From assembly GCA_946616535.1 (NCBI GenBank), contig CAMOJA010000006.1, positions 50,789 through 114,788 on the forward strand: a DNA stretch of 64,000 bases, written 5' to 3'. The stretch comes from an uncultured Bacteroidales bacterium (lineage in GTDB: Bacteria > Bacteroidota > Bacteroidia > Bacteroidales > Paludibacteraceae). The notes under the pieces were generated by a model. The model did no database searches and had not been told where the DNA came from. It saw only the letters and a program-made list of their open reading frames with translations. Below are positions 52,742-61,008 of the stretch, piece by piece; the stretch's first letter is position 1; each line of letters opens with the position of its first letter. The position numbers and the translations under genes are program-made.

Positions 52742-55069
52742 CTAAATCCTCACCACCGTCAGCCCTGCGCCGCCGTGGTTCACATCGCCGTCGCCGAAAT
52801 CCAAAGCTACCTGTCCGCGTTTGCGCCGTTGGCGGTTGAGGTCATTGAGGTAGTCCCTTGTCAGCTGCTTCAAAGCGCCCGTTCCCGTACCGTGCAGAAT
52901 CGTCACTTCGCCGGCACCGACCATCAGCGCATCGTCCATGTACGCAATCAGCTTCTCTAACGCCTCGTCAGCCCGATAACCGCGCAGATCCAAGGTCCGC
53001 TCGAACGCCAAGGTCCGCTGCCGAACGGTGCTTCGTACAGAGATATTGCTCTTCGTCTCCTGCTCTTTGGTCATCGTCTTGCTCAGTTTTCGCAACTCCG
53101 AGAAGTCCCGCATCACGCCTTTCTTTCGACTTTCTTCTTGCGACTTTTGACTCTCTACTTTCGGCTTTTGACTTTCGACTTTCTCCTTCATCTGTTCCAC
53201 CTTCTGCCTTGCCGCTTTGGTCTTTTCCTTGTCGGCCTTGGCCTCTTTGATCTCGCGGATGGTACGTTCGATAGTGGCGTTGGATTGTTGCAACAACCGC
53301 TCCGCTTCCTGCCGAGCCTCTTCCAGAATCTCTTTCTTCTCTCTCTTCACACCCGCCATCCGCTCTTCATACTCCGCCATGCGTGCCTCCAAGGCTTTTT
53401 CTTTCTGGCGGATAGCCTGCCGCTTGTTTTCCCAGTAGCGCTTGTCGCGGGCGATATCTTGCAGCTGCTTGTCGTAGTCGATATGCTCCTCGCCTACCAA
53501 GTCTGTCGCGTACCGGATGATCTCTTCGCTCAAGCCCGTTTGGCGTGCTATCTCGATAGCAAAAGAACTGCCGGCTTGACCGATGGACAGTTGGAACAAC
53601 GGCCGCATCGCACTGCGGTCGTACAGCATTGCGCCGTTCACTACCCCTTCGGTCTCTTCGGCGAAATGCTTGAGGTTGGTATAGTGGGTGGTGATCACGC
53701 CGAAGACTCTTCTATGAACCAACTCGCGCAGTATCGCCTCGGCTATCGCACCGCCGATCATCGGCTCCGTACCCGTTCCCATCTCGTCGATGAGGATCAG
53801 CGTCCGCTCATCTGCCTGGCGAAGGAATGCCCTCATGTTGCGCAGGTGGGACGAATAGGTCGATAACTCGTCCTGAATCGACTGTTCGTCGCCGATATCG
53901 ATCATCAGTCTGTCAAACACCCCTGCCCTGCTCTGCTCGGCTACGGGCACCAATAGACCGCATTGTAACATATATTGCATCATCGCCACGGTCTTGAGAC
54001 ACACGGATTTACCGCCGGCGTTCGGACCGCTGATGACGAGCACCCGGTTCTTCTCCTGCTCCAGCCTAATAGAGAGCGGCACGACAGTCTTTCCCTGCGG
54101 CGCGTAGTGCAGCCATAATACCGGGTGTCGCGCTTCCGACCATTCTACCAGCGGACCGTCCACTAACTCCGGTCGTATCGCTTTCATCGCTTGCGCCAAG
54201 GACACTTTGGCATTCAGAAAATCCACTTCTGCCAACATCCGCTGACTTGCCATGATCTGCTCGCTCTGCGGCCGGATGAAATCCGTCACTTCGCGCAGAA
54301 TCCGTATCCGCTCACGCCGTTCAGCCCCTTCTAACTCGCGGATCTTATTGTTCGCGTCCACCACCTGCTGCGGTTCTATATAAACCGTCTTGCCGGTAGC
54401 CGACTCGTCGTGTACGATACCGCCTATCTTCCTCTTGAATCCCGGCGAGACAGGGATCACGAGCCGTCCTTCGCGTAAGGTCGGCGCCGCATCGCTATCG
54501 ACGTACCCGTCGGTCTTGGCTTGTCGCAATATGGCGGCTAACGTCCTGCTGACGCTGCCTTGCTGATTCGTGATCTCCCGGCGGATACGGGCTAACTCCG
54601 GCGATGCGTTATCAGCAATCTTGCCGTAGCGGTCTAACACACGGTCGATAGTTTTCACTATCCCCCCTAATCCACTAACCCCTAATCCACTAACCGTCAG
54701 CCCCTTCAACGCCCCATACCTCGTCTCGTCCATCGCCGCAAAACACTGCTCGATCTCTACGGCGAAACTCAGGCTCTTGCGCAACTCGTCCAGCTCTGCT
54801 TCGTCCATGAACAGACCCTCAATCCGTATCCGTGCGATGGACTCTCTGAGGTCGTAGATCTCTCCGCGGGGCATGCTCACTCTCGCGTCCTCATGCGCCA
54901 TCCGCATCTGGTCCGTGAGTAGTAACATCGCCTGCACTTTCTCGTACTCCGTCTCCATCTGCATCGCCTCCACACGCTCGCGTCCCAGACCCGACGTACA
55001 CCGACGACGCAACTCTTCACGTATCACCGTGAAGTCAATCTTCTCTTCTATGTTATCCGGATAAAACAC
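52742..55069 (-). CDS. mutS2: Endonuclease MutS2
   Basis: 775 residues. The MutS core without the mismatch-binding domain, Walker A GPNAGGKS near 346-353, LIDEMGTGTEP (Walker B), a long coiled-coil hinge, and a C-terminal Smr nuclease domain (LDLRGYRADEALEKL, ILHGTGTGALKQ). It suppresses recombination and rescues collided ribosomes in other bacteria. Two insertions come from tandem arrays: LTVSGLGVSGLGG near 125-136 and KVESQKPKVESQKSQEESRKK near 628-650 (given in part as KVESQKPKVESQ). Starts about 24 bp downstream of the DUF721 stop. Confidence 0.95.
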   Translation of the reverse strand: MFYPDNIEEKIDFTVIREELRRRCTSGLGRERVEAMQMETEYEKVQAMLLLTDQMRMAHEDARVSMPRGEIYDLRESIARIRIEGLFMDEAELDELRKSLSFAVEIEQCFAAMDETRYGALKGLTVSGLGVSGLGGIVKTIDRVLDRYGKIADNASPELARIRREITNQQGSVSRTLAAILRQAKTDGYVDSDAAPTLREGRLVIPVSPGFKRKIGGIVHDESATGKTVYIEPQQVVDANNKIRELEGAERRERIRILREVTDFIRPQSEQIMASQRMLAEVDFLNAKVSLAQAMKAIRPELVDGPLVEWSEARHPVLWLHYAPQGKTVVPLSIRLEQEKNRVLVISGPNAGGKSVCLKTVAMMQYMLQCGLLVPVAEQSRAGVFDRLMIDIGDEQSIQDELSTYSSHLRNMRAFLRQADERTLILIDEMGTGTEPMIGGAIAEAILRELVHRRVFGVITTHYTNLKHFAEETEGVVNGAMLYDRSAMRPLFQLSIGQAGSSFAIEIARQTGLSEEIIRYATDLVGEEHIDYDKQLQDIARDKRYWENKRQAIRQKEKALEARMAEYEERMAGVKREKKEILEEARQEAERLLQQSNATIERTIREIKEAKADKEKTKAARQKVEQMKEKVESQKPKVESQKSQEESRKKGVMRDFSELRKLSKTMTKEQETKSNISVRSTVRQRTLAFERTLDLRGYRADEALEKLIAYMDDALMVGAGEVTILHGTGTGALKQLTRDYLNDLNRQRRKRGQVALDFGDGDVNHGGAGLTVVRI
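53121..53185. repeat. CGACTTT heptamer array inside mutS2
   Basis: Imperfect CGACTTT/TGACTTT/TGACTCT units in the coiled-coil hinge. The same unit forms a clean array in murG at 57009. Confidence 0.8.
54662..54695. repeat. CCCTAATCCACTAA array inside mutS2
   Basis: Two and a half units of about 14-15 bp, in frame. A related CCCCCTAATCC/CTAACCCCCTAACC run fills the gap before the GH2 gene at 19642-19668. Confidence 0.75.
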
Positions 55070-55092
55070 CCCTGAAACCTAAATCCTGAATC

Positions 55093-55389
55093 CTACCCCA
55101 ATATCCTGCAATCCTTGATCGCCGGTGCGCCGACGGCTTCATTCAGTTTTCTCACCAACTCAAACCGGTTCTCGAACAGCTGCGTCTTCAGCGCCGCGGA
55201 GTTGACCCGCACATAAAGCATACCGTCCTTCACCTCCACCGACCGGGTGAGTTTCTGAACGGTCTCGCCCATCACTTGCGGCCATACTTCTTCTATCTGC
55301 CTGTCCATCACCGTCTGCTCCAAGCCGCTCTCGCGTAAGAAATCCACAAGGGCATCGGTGATCGAGAGGGTATTAGTGCTGGTAGGCAT
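55093..55389 (-). CDS. DUF721 (DciA-like) protein
   Basis: About 98 residues from the Met at 55389. Family features: ITDALVDFLRESGLEQTV, EVWPQVMGETVQKLTRSVEVKDGMLYVRVNSAALKTQL (shown in part as MLYVRVNSAALKTQL). Proteobacterial DciA relatives load the replicative helicase; the Bacteroidetes role is less clear. Overlaps the glucosaminidase gene by 17 nt. Longer upstream starts would run inside that gene and are not chosen. Confidence 0.85.
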   Translation of the reverse strand: MPTSTNTLSITDALVDFLRESGLEQTVMDRQIEEVWPQVMGETVQKLTRSVEVKDGMLYVRVNSAALKTQLFENRFELVRKLNEAVGAPAIKDCRILG

Positions 55390-56458
55390 CTTCTTCTTTG
55401 GTCTTGCGTAAGTAGATCCGCTGCCTGGTACGGAAAGTACGAATCTGCGGGTCCAACTCATTCCATTTCTGTATCGCCTCAATCTTCACGCCTACCTCCT
55501 GGCTCAGTTGCCAAATCGACTGGCCGGTATGGCTCCATACGAAGGCATCCTCGCCGGTACTCTTCTTTGCCGCCAGGTAGATGCGGTCACCTTTCGCCAA
55601 CTCGCGACCCAAAGCATCGTTATCCTCACGCAAATCACGCTCGCGTACATTCAGACGGAACGCCACGTTCGCATACGTATCCTCCTCGCGCGCGGTGACA
55701 TACTGAATGCCGTTGCATTTCTTACGGGGGTGCATCAGGAAGAAGCTGTCTCGCTCCTCTTTCGCCGTCAGCGGTTCTACGTACGGCGGTTCGGGGTCGT
55801 TATGAATCACCATGATCGGCTCCGAACGACGAACGACGGTAGCCTTCAGCGGACGCTTGGGTTTGGGTGCCGGCTTGGCTACACTGCCCGCTCCGGCATT
55901 CTCCTTCTGTGCTCTGTCAGCAGGCTCTGCCTGCGGTCTATGCACTGTCTGCGAAACGGTCAACGTGTCCAGACGGTAGTCTTCAATGAGCTTGATCAAC
56001 TTCGGCGCATACGACGGATCGGTCGCGTAGCCGCACTCCTTGAGCCTACGAGCCCAACCCTCATAGTCCTCTACCGCGATCTCAAAACAAGTCGAGTAAC
56101 GCGGCCGCTTGAGGAAGATCGAGTGGTCCTTGAAACTCTCTGCGGCGTTGCCGTACTGACGGAAACACTCTCCCTCACTGTCGTCGTCGTGGTAATAGAC
56201 ACCGCCGAACCACTCGTTCGTACATTTGATACCGAAATGGTTCTTGGCATTGAGGGCCAACTCGCTCTGTCCGGCCTGGGACTCCAACAGCGCCTGCGCC
56301 ATCGTGATACTCGCAGGGATGCCATAGTCCTCCTGCTCCTGGATAGCGATGGCTTTCCATTCCTCGATATACGCTAAATACGTCAGGTCCTGTTTCTGAG
56401 CCCAACTACTCATCGTGCCGATCATCAGCACACCTAAAACAAACAGTTTTTTATTCAT
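55373..56458 (-). CDS. Exported N-acetylglucosaminidase (GH73) with LysM
   Basis: 361 residues. Signal peptide MNKKLFVLGVLMIGTMSSWA, glucosaminidase domain with catalytic Glu in AQALLESQAGQSELA and NHFGIKC, then a Pro/Lys linker and two LysM-like segments (YANVAFRLNVRERDLREDN; SIWQLSQEVGVKIEAIQKWN). It cleaves peptidoglycan glycan strands and fits with ftsW and murG upstream. A TTTATCTA array separates it from murG. Confidence 0.88.
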   Translation of the reverse strand: MNKKLFVLGVLMIGTMSSWAQKQDLTYLAYIEEWKAIAIQEQEDYGIPASITMAQALLESQAGQSELALNAKNHFGIKCTNEWFGGVYYHDDDSEGECFRQYGNAAESFKDHSIFLKRPRYSTCFEIAVEDYEGWARRLKECGYATDPSYAPKLIKLIEDYRLDTLTVSQTVHRPQAEPADRAQKENAGAGSVAKPAPKPKRPLKATVVRRSEPIMVIHNDPEPPYVEPLTAKEERDSFFLMHPRKKCNGIQYVTAREEDTYANVAFRLNVRERDLREDNDALGRELAKGDRIYLAAKKSTGEDAFVWSHTGQSIWQLSQEVGVKIEAIQKWNELDPQIRTFRTRQRIYLRKTKEEDAYQH

Positions 56459-56481
56459 CTATTTATCTATTTATCTATCTT
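56455..56481. repeat. ATCTATTT octamer array
   Basis: Three to four units of ATCTATTT / ATCTATCT in the gap after murG, covering the murG stop region and the start of the next gene. Confidence 0.75.
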
Positions 56482-57554
56482 CTATTAGCCAATGCCATCA
56501 CCTCTTTCGCTATCCGGGTAGCAGAGTCCGCCTGCGCGAGTTTCAACACATTCGTGTGCAGCACCTCTAACTTGGCTTTGTCCTCTAACAGAGTCAGCGC
56601 TGTCGGAATCAACTTCTCTGCCGCCTCTGCGTCGCGCACCAGCACCGCCGCATCGCGGTTCACAAGCGCCATGGCATTGTGCGTCTGATGGTCCTCCGCC
56701 ACGTTCGGCGAGGGCACCAAGATAGCCGGTTTGCCTAACAGACATATCTCGCTGATAGACGAAGCCCCGGCTCGGGAGATGACCAGATCCGCCTGCGCAT
56801 AGCGCTCCGGCATGTCGCTCAGGAAATCCAGACACTCGATATTCGCAGGCTTACCGGCTGCTTCCCATGCCGCCTTGCAAGACTCATGATACACCTTACC
56901 CGTCTGCCAAACGACATGAATCCCGCTCTTGACCAAGTCAGGCAGCGCCGCCTTGATGGACTCGTTGATCGTCCGTGCGCCCAATGACCCGCCGATAATA
57001 AGGAGCGTCTTTCGACTTTCGACTTTCGACTTTCGACTTTCGACTTTCGTCAGATTCTGCCGAACCGGATTACCCGTCAGGATAATCTTCTCCGCCGGGA
57101 AGAACCGCTCCATGCCGGGGTACGCCACGCATATCTTCGCAGCTTTGTTCTTCAATATCTTATTCGTCACGCCGGCAAAACCGTTCTGCTCTTGCAGCAG
57201 GATCGGTATCCCCATGTTCGCAGCCGCCCACATAGCAGCACCGGAAGCGTAACCGCCGACGCCGACGCCTACGTCCGGCCTGAAATCGCGGATGATCTTC
57301 TTCACCTGCTTAATGGACTTGACCAGATCCACTAACACCGACACGTTCTTCCACGGCTGCGCGCGGTTGAACCCTCGTACCGGCAGGCCGACGATCTTAT
57401 ACCCCGCTTGCGGCACACGCTCCATCTCCATGCGCCCTAACGCGCCGACGAAGAGGATCTCCGCCTCCGGGTCTAATTCTTTTAATGCATTCGCAATACT
57501 GATGGCAGGGAATATATGTCCTCCGGTCCCTCCTCCGGAAATTAAGTAACGCAT
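56475..57554 (-). CDS. murG: MurG: UDP-GlcNAc:lipid I N-acetylglucosaminyltransferase
   Basis: 359 residues. N-terminal SGGGTGGHIFPAISIA (GGTGGH loop), GVGGYASG, QEQNGFAG, and in the C-terminal half SRAGASSISEICLLGKPAILVPSP. It makes lipid II at the inner leaflet. Residues about 168-182 (SRKSKVESRKT) come from a CGACTTT array in the interdomain region just before LLIIGGSLGA, an in-frame insertion not seen in most MurG. It follows ftsW by a few bases. Confidence 0.95.
   Translation of the reverse strand: MRYLISGGGTGGHIFPAISIANALKELDPEAEILFVGALGRMEMERVPQAGYKIVGLPVRGFNRAQPWKNVSVLVDLVKSIKQVKKIIRDFRPDVGVGVGGYASGAAMWAAANMGIPILLQEQNGFAGVTNKILKNKAAKICVAYPGMERFFPAEKIILTGNPVRQNLTKVESRKSKVESRKTLLIIGGSLGARTINESIKAALPDLVKSGIHVVWQTGKVYHESCKAAWEAAGKPANIECLDFLSDMPERYAQADLVISRAGASSISEICLLGKPAILVPSPNVAEDHQTHNAMALVNRDAAVLVRDAEAAEKLIPTALTLLEDKAKLEVLHTNVLKLAQADSATRIAKEVMALANRR
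57009..57050. repeat. CGACTTT heptamer array inside murG
   Basis: Five near-perfect CGACTTT units (7 bp) in frame, matching the unit in mutS2 3.9 kb away. Confidence 0.92.
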
Positions 57555-57560
57555 AGGCTT

Positions 57561-58793
57561 TTACTCTAATGTTACAATTGGTACTTCTTCCTGACTCTCG
57601 CTGATGGTCTCTTGTACGCGTTCGCGAAGGGCTAACTGCTCGCGGCTCACGCTCATCATGATGCCGAAGTATATCGACGTGATCAGCACCGACGTTCCGC
57701 CTCTGGATATCAGCGGCAGGGGCTGACCCGTCACCGGTCCCAAACCTACCGCCACGAGCATGGATATCAGTGCCTGGCACGTGATCATCAGCGCCAGCCC
57801 CATCGTCATCAGCATCGCCGGCATGTCCGAATAACGGCTCGACACATTGCAGGCCCTGAACAAAACCGCCAGGTACAGGAAGATCAACCCCGCGGCACCG
57901 ATGATACCCGACTCCTCCACGATGATCGCGAAGATATAATCCGCAAACGCCAAGGGCAGATAATCCCGCTCCTTGCTGTTACCGGGGAACACGCCAAACG
58001 GCGTCGTACCGCCGCGGGCGATAGCTACCGACGAATAGACCTCCTGGATATTCTCGTCCGTCAGGACATATTTGGACGCACCGTCGTCGTTGAAATGCCG
58101 GTCGATACGCGATACCCACGTCGTTGCGCGCTTGAAGGGTCCGTGCATCTGTCTTCCCGGACGGACGAAACCGAACTCCACAATCGCGTAACCGAGCATC
58201 AGCGCCACGATGGCGATGCCTACTATCGACAGCGTATATTTCCACGGTATCCGTGCTAAGATCCATAGACAGAACACGATCAGACCGATCAGCACCGCCG
58301 TCGAGAGGTTGGATGCCATGATCGGCAGCATCACGATACCCGAGATGACCAAAGTGCGGATGAAGTATTTCCATTTATCTTCCTCCGTATGGATACGCGC
58401 GAGCTGATCCGCCACGACGATGATCAGACTCAGTTTCGCCAACTCCGAGGGCTGGAAAGTGATTCCCGCGATACGTACCCATCGCGCGGCGCCGTTAATC
58501 GTCACTACCAAGGGGTTGCCCGGGATCATCGTCGAATAGACTAACAGCGTACTGATTGCTAATAACACGTACCCGCCGAAACGGATCCAATGCGTCGGGA
58601 TATACTGGATGCCGAAAGCCGCAATGATGCCTAACACGATGAAGAACATCTGCTGTCCGATCGGGCCTAAGGCGGAGTGATGCATATATACTAAGGTAGA
58701 AGACGCCGAGAAGAGGGCGATGACAGCCACGACGATCAGGGTGATAAAGAGCCCCCAGAACGTGCGGTCGATGTGTCGTAGATTCCAATTCAT
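57561..58793 (-). CDS. ftsW: FtsW-type septal peptidoglycan polymerase
   Basis: 410 residues, ten membrane helices. SEDS signatures: RWVRIAGITFQPSELAKL, SKERDYLPLAFADYIFAIIVEE and the end GLGPVTGQPLPLISRGGTSVL. It polymerises glycan strands at the division septum with its partner PBP. The ATG at 58793 is chosen, as earlier codons overlap the -7 box. Only ftsW and murG of the usual division cluster are here; murC, ftsQ, ftsA and ftsZ are not in view. Confidence 0.95.
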   Translation of the reverse strand: MNWNLRHIDRTFWGLFITLIVVAVIALFSASSTLVYMHHSALGPIGQQMFFIVLGIIAAFGIQYIPTHWIRFGGYVLLAISTLLVYSTMIPGNPLVVTINGAARWVRIAGITFQPSELAKLSLIIVVADQLARIHTEEDKWKYFIRTLVISGIVMLPIMASNLSTAVLIGLIVFCLWILARIPWKYTLSIVGIAIVALMLGYAIVEFGFVRPGRQMHGPFKRATTWVSRIDRHFNDDGASKYVLTDENIQEVYSSVAIARGGTTPFGVFPGNSKERDYLPLAFADYIFAIIVEESGIIGAAGLIFLYLAVLFRACNVSSRYSDMPAMLMTMGLALMITCQALISMLVAVGLGPVTGQPLPLISRGGTSVLITSIYFGIMMSVSREQLALRERVQETISESQEEVPIVTLE

Positions 58794-58829
58794 ATTTCCA
58801 TTAAGGTTTGTGGTTTGACAATTTGGGTG

Positions 58830-58861
58830 CAAAATTACAAAAAAATATTGATATACGCAAG
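58830..58861 (-). promoter_or_regulatory. Promoter of the ftsW operon (copy A of a triplicated promoter)
   Basis: Minus strand CTTGCGTATATCAA, 20 bp gap, TAATTTTGCACCC. Copies B and C lie at 59131 and 61841. Confidence 0.85.
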
Positions 58862-58917
58862 CGCCCGCGCGATTTTTTCTAAAATGTGTGCTGTTTAATT
58901 AATTTTGAATTTAAATT

Positions 58918-58948
58918 TTTGGATTTTGAATTATTTTAACTACCTTTG
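58918..58948 (+). promoter_or_regulatory. Plus-strand promoter reading into the non-coding/decayed region
   Basis: TTTG at 58918, TACCTTTG at 58941-58948, spacing 19. No intact plus-strand gene follows; the first downstream remains are the VapE-like fragments. Confidence 0.55.
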
Positions 58949-58960
58949 CAGCAGATTTTG

Positions 58961-58992
58961 AAAGTCTTACAAAAGTCTTACAAAAGTCTTAC
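58961..58992. repeat. AAAGTCTTACA array
   Basis: Three units of AAAAGTCTTAC (11 bp). The complement GTAAGACT is the unit repeated in yggS at 3474-3492. Confidence 0.85.
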
Positions 58993-58997
58993 TGAAT

Positions 58998-59237
58998 ATT
59001 ACTTTTTCAAGCGGTAGTCACCACAAAAAACAGGCTATTATCGGGTTTCGATCAGTTCCCCAACGCCGCTAAAGAGACGTTCGCCACGACGATGATTTCC
59101 ATTAAGGTTTGTGGTTTGACAATTTGGGTGCAAAGGTACAAAAAATTTATATACGCAAGCGCCCGCGCGAGGGTGGATTGTTAGAGAAAGAGGCATAGAG
59201 GAGGTAAACGCCAATAGAAACATTAATGCTCGTCCAT
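58998..59237 (+). pseudogene. Remnant of a VapE-like gene: N-terminal-like piece and 3' end
   Basis: One frame at 59000-59098 reads VVTTKNRLLSGFDQFPNAA and KETFATTM, plausible protein text with no start. It is cut by a copy of the ftsW promoter region. From 59166 another frame reads GWIVRERGIEEVNANRN and ends at TGA 59235-59237. That tail matches the C-terminus of the fragment at 60297-60524 on the other strand, so it is the end of a second copy. The middle of the gene is missing. The link between the first piece and VapE is a guess. Confidence 0.5.
59096..59169. repeat. Copy B of the ftsW upstream region
   Basis: About 74 bp (TTTCCATTAAGGTTTGTGG to ATACGCAAGCGCCCGCGCGA) duplicate 58795-58873. 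The -7 box is TACCTTTG (minus strand) but the spacer is 3 bp shorter, so promoter strength is doubtful. Confidence 0.9.
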
Positions 59238-59333
59238 GACAGTATGACAGATGACAGTTCTTTTTATATATCTCACACACGCGCGTGGGTGTGTATATTT
59301 TAGGAATTTATCTGTCATCTGTCATACTGTCAT
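59236..59333. repeat. Large stem-loop 1 at the end of a VapE-like gene
   Basis: Perfect 22 bp arms: ATGACAGTATGACAGATGAC... (59236-59257) and its complement (59312-59333). The centre holds the near-palindrome CACACACGCGCGTGGGTGTG. The left arm begins in the TGA stop codon of the gene fragment. Arms consist of TGACAG-type 7-8 bp units. Confidence 0.9.
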
Positions 59334-59386
59334 ACGCCCGCCCCCCCGCCGGTCATCTGCTCACCCTCAAAAACATCGTTCATTAG

Positions 59387-60189
59387 GTCGGATGTTATCC
59401 GACATCCACCCTATAACTGCCTAATTACTGCCTGTTTGAGGCCTATTTACGGCTCATTTACGTTACCACATCGTTACCACTACGTAACGTCCGAGACCCA
59501 TTACAAACCCTGTGCATTTTTGTCGCATCATTGCGCGAACCTCCGTCCCTCGGTGTCCTGTGTCCGCGAGTTCCGCGAGCGGGTTTGTCCTCCGTTTATT
59601 AGCCCCGCATTGCATGCGGGTTTTCTTTCTTGGCAGTTACGCCGGATTTAATCCGGCATATTGTGTATCTGTTTATTGGTTTATTAGCCTCTTGTTAGCC
59701 TCTTCCACCGTTCGCATCTCGTTCGCATTACGGACATCTACGTCCCGTCCTTTCTTCGTATGTTCTGTTCCTCGCGGAATTCCGCGGTTTTCTTTCTTCT
59801 TTTCCCCGGCATCGGATGCCGGTGTTCTTCCCCCTCTATGGAGAGGTAGGGTCTTCCCTTTTACGGTTCAATCCCGCGACCATCTCGCGACCATTACGGA
59901 CATCTACGTACCGTCTTTTCTTCGTTCTGTTCGCGGGTCTTTAGCCCCGAGCCTCTTTTTCGTTCATTGTGCCGTCTGAGAGACGGCGTTTTCCTTTTTC
60001 GTATGTCTTTTCCCCGGCATTGAATGCCGGCTTTCCTTTCTTCCATTTCCCGGCATTGAATGCCGGCCTTTCTCTGTGCATTTTTCGCGCATCATTGCGC
60101 GAACCTCCGCCCCTAGGTGTCCTGTGTCCGCGAGTTTCGCGAGCGCGTTTTCCTTCTCCTTTTGTCCATTTCGCCGGATGTCTTCCGGC
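59387..60189 (+). repeat. Array of about fifteen short GC-rich hairpins with pyrimidine-rich spacers
   Basis: Non-coding. Perfect stems at 59387 (GTCGGAT), 59604 (CCCGCAT), 59641 (GCCGGATT), 59773 (CGCGGAATTCCGCG), 59806 (CCGGCATC), 59833 (CCTCT), 59875 (CGCGA), 59971 (GCCGTCT), 60014 and 60050 (CCGGCATT, two identical), 60086 (CGCGCA), 60129 (CGCGA), 60173 (GCCGGA), plus a partner at 59524. Loops are 1-5 nt for most. Many are followed by TTTTCTTTC-type tracts. Two longer blocks repeat: TTGCGCGAACCTCCG...TGTCCGCGAG (59530 and 60096) and ATTACGGACATCTACGT (59728 and 59893). Confidence 0.85.
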
Positions 60190-60199
60190 TTTTTAGGCT

Positions 60200-60297
60200 G
60201 ACCAGCTGACCGGCTGACCAGTTCCTTATTATAATCTCACACACGCGCGTGGGTGTGTATAGTTTAAGAAAACAACTGGTCATCTGGTCGTCTGGTC
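60200..60297. repeat. Large stem-loop 2 at the end of the VapE-like fragment
   Basis: Arms 60200-60223 (GACCAGCTGACCGGCTGACC then AGTT) and 60274-60297, pairing at about 20 of 24 positions, around the same centre CTCACACACGCGCGTGGGTG. The arm sequence differs from stem-loop 1 (TGACC units in place of TGACAG) while pairing is kept. It ends at the TAG stop of the minus-strand fragment. Confidence 0.9.
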
Positions 60298-60524
60298 TAT
60301 TCTTTTTTATTTCTGTTGGCATTGACCTCCTCCATGCCTCTTTCTCTAACAATCCATCCACGGGTACGGGCTTTCCCGATTCGCTTGCTCTGGAAGCCTA
60401 CCTGCTGGAGCACCATCCCTAAGCGGCTCATACTCATCGGTTTTTTGATACTTCCCCAGGAGACGAGTTTGTCGGAGATCTCGGCGGTGGTCATGAACCG
60501 GCCTTCTTCTTGTCTATTTGCCAT
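60297..60524 (-). pseudogene. C-terminal fragment of a VapE/DUF3874-like protein
   Basis: 75 residues: FMTTAEISDKLVSWGSIKK, MSMSRLGMVLQQVGFQSKRI, GWIVRERGMEEVNANRN. This looks like the small winged-helix-like C-terminal domain of Bacteroidales VapE/primase-like proteins. The first residues (MANRQ) come from a TAAATGA-type array and an in-frame stop lies 12 bp before the ATG, so the rest of the gene is missing. It may still be expressed as a small protein. Confidence 0.6.
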
Positions 60525-60542
60525 ATCATTTACGATTTATTG
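60513..60542. repeat. TAAATGATATGGCAAATAG array (minus strand)
   Basis: Another member of the TAAATGA family, encoding the N-terminus of the VapE-like fragment; a further copy lies at 60751-60784. Confidence 0.7.
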
Positions 60543-60645
60543 ACTTTGTATATTGTTACTTTGTCGCTCGAAATGTTTTCGTATCGGACTACTGATTAAA
60601 ATAATTTGCATATAGATAATTAACTCATAATAAGCATTTTACACA

Positions 60646-60676
60646 TCACACAACTTTGTGTCACACAACTTTGTGT
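60646..60676. repeat. Tandem palindrome TCACACAACTTTGTG x2
   Basis: Two exact 15 bp units, each containing the inverted repeat ACACAACTTTGTGT. From 60543 to 61000 I see no gene, only this, a TAAATGA-type array at 60751, a GC-rich stretch 60785-60900 with small dyads (GCGGCTGTGCCGC), and a minus-strand TACCTTTG at 60910-60903. Confidence 0.8.
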
Positions 60677-60976
60677 TAGATTTATTTGCCGATCCCGTTT
60701 TCGTCCTTTGGATGCGAAGAAATATGAATCAGTAATCCAATACGTCAAAGATCATATCATTTACGATTTAGTCATTTAGCCATTGGGGTCCCCGACGGGC
60801 GCTAACGCAGTGCGTCCGATGGGGAGAGCGTAGCGTAAGGCGAGTTTCTATTGAGCGGCTGTGCCGCGAGTCGTAACAAGCCTTAACGTAAGCGAGTGCA
60901 AAGGTACGGAAAATATCTGACATATCCGTTCCAGAAATTGGGAACGTCACCTAACTTGCTGATTCATAAATGATAA

Positions 60977-61008
60977 GGCACGGCTAATTGTTGCCGTGCC
61001 ACATTTTT
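60977..61008 (+). terminator. Terminator-like hairpin
   Basis: Stem GGCACGGC / GCCGTGCC, loop 8 nt, then ACATTTTTG. Confidence 0.55.

Noticed and set aside
59038..59280. 80-residue minus-strand frame
   Set aside because: Built from the duplicated promoter and the stem-loop; opposite to better-supported gene remnants.
59512..59979. 155-residue plus-strand frame, hydrophobic
   Set aside because: It is a translation of the hairpin array and pyrimidine spacers; no start signals, and the text repeats because the hairpins repeat.
59387..60189. CRISPR array
   Set aside because: No constant direct repeat with unique spacers of fixed length, and no cas genes; the repeated feature is the hairpin form.
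60785..60900. Structured RNA or tRNA in the GC-rich stretch
   Set aside because: Small dyads are present but no cloverleaf, CCA end or known RNA motif could be made out.
60768..60950. 60-residue minus-strand frame
   Set aside because: Arg/Ser/Thr-rich text from a GC-rich non-coding stretch; no ribosome-binding or family evidence.
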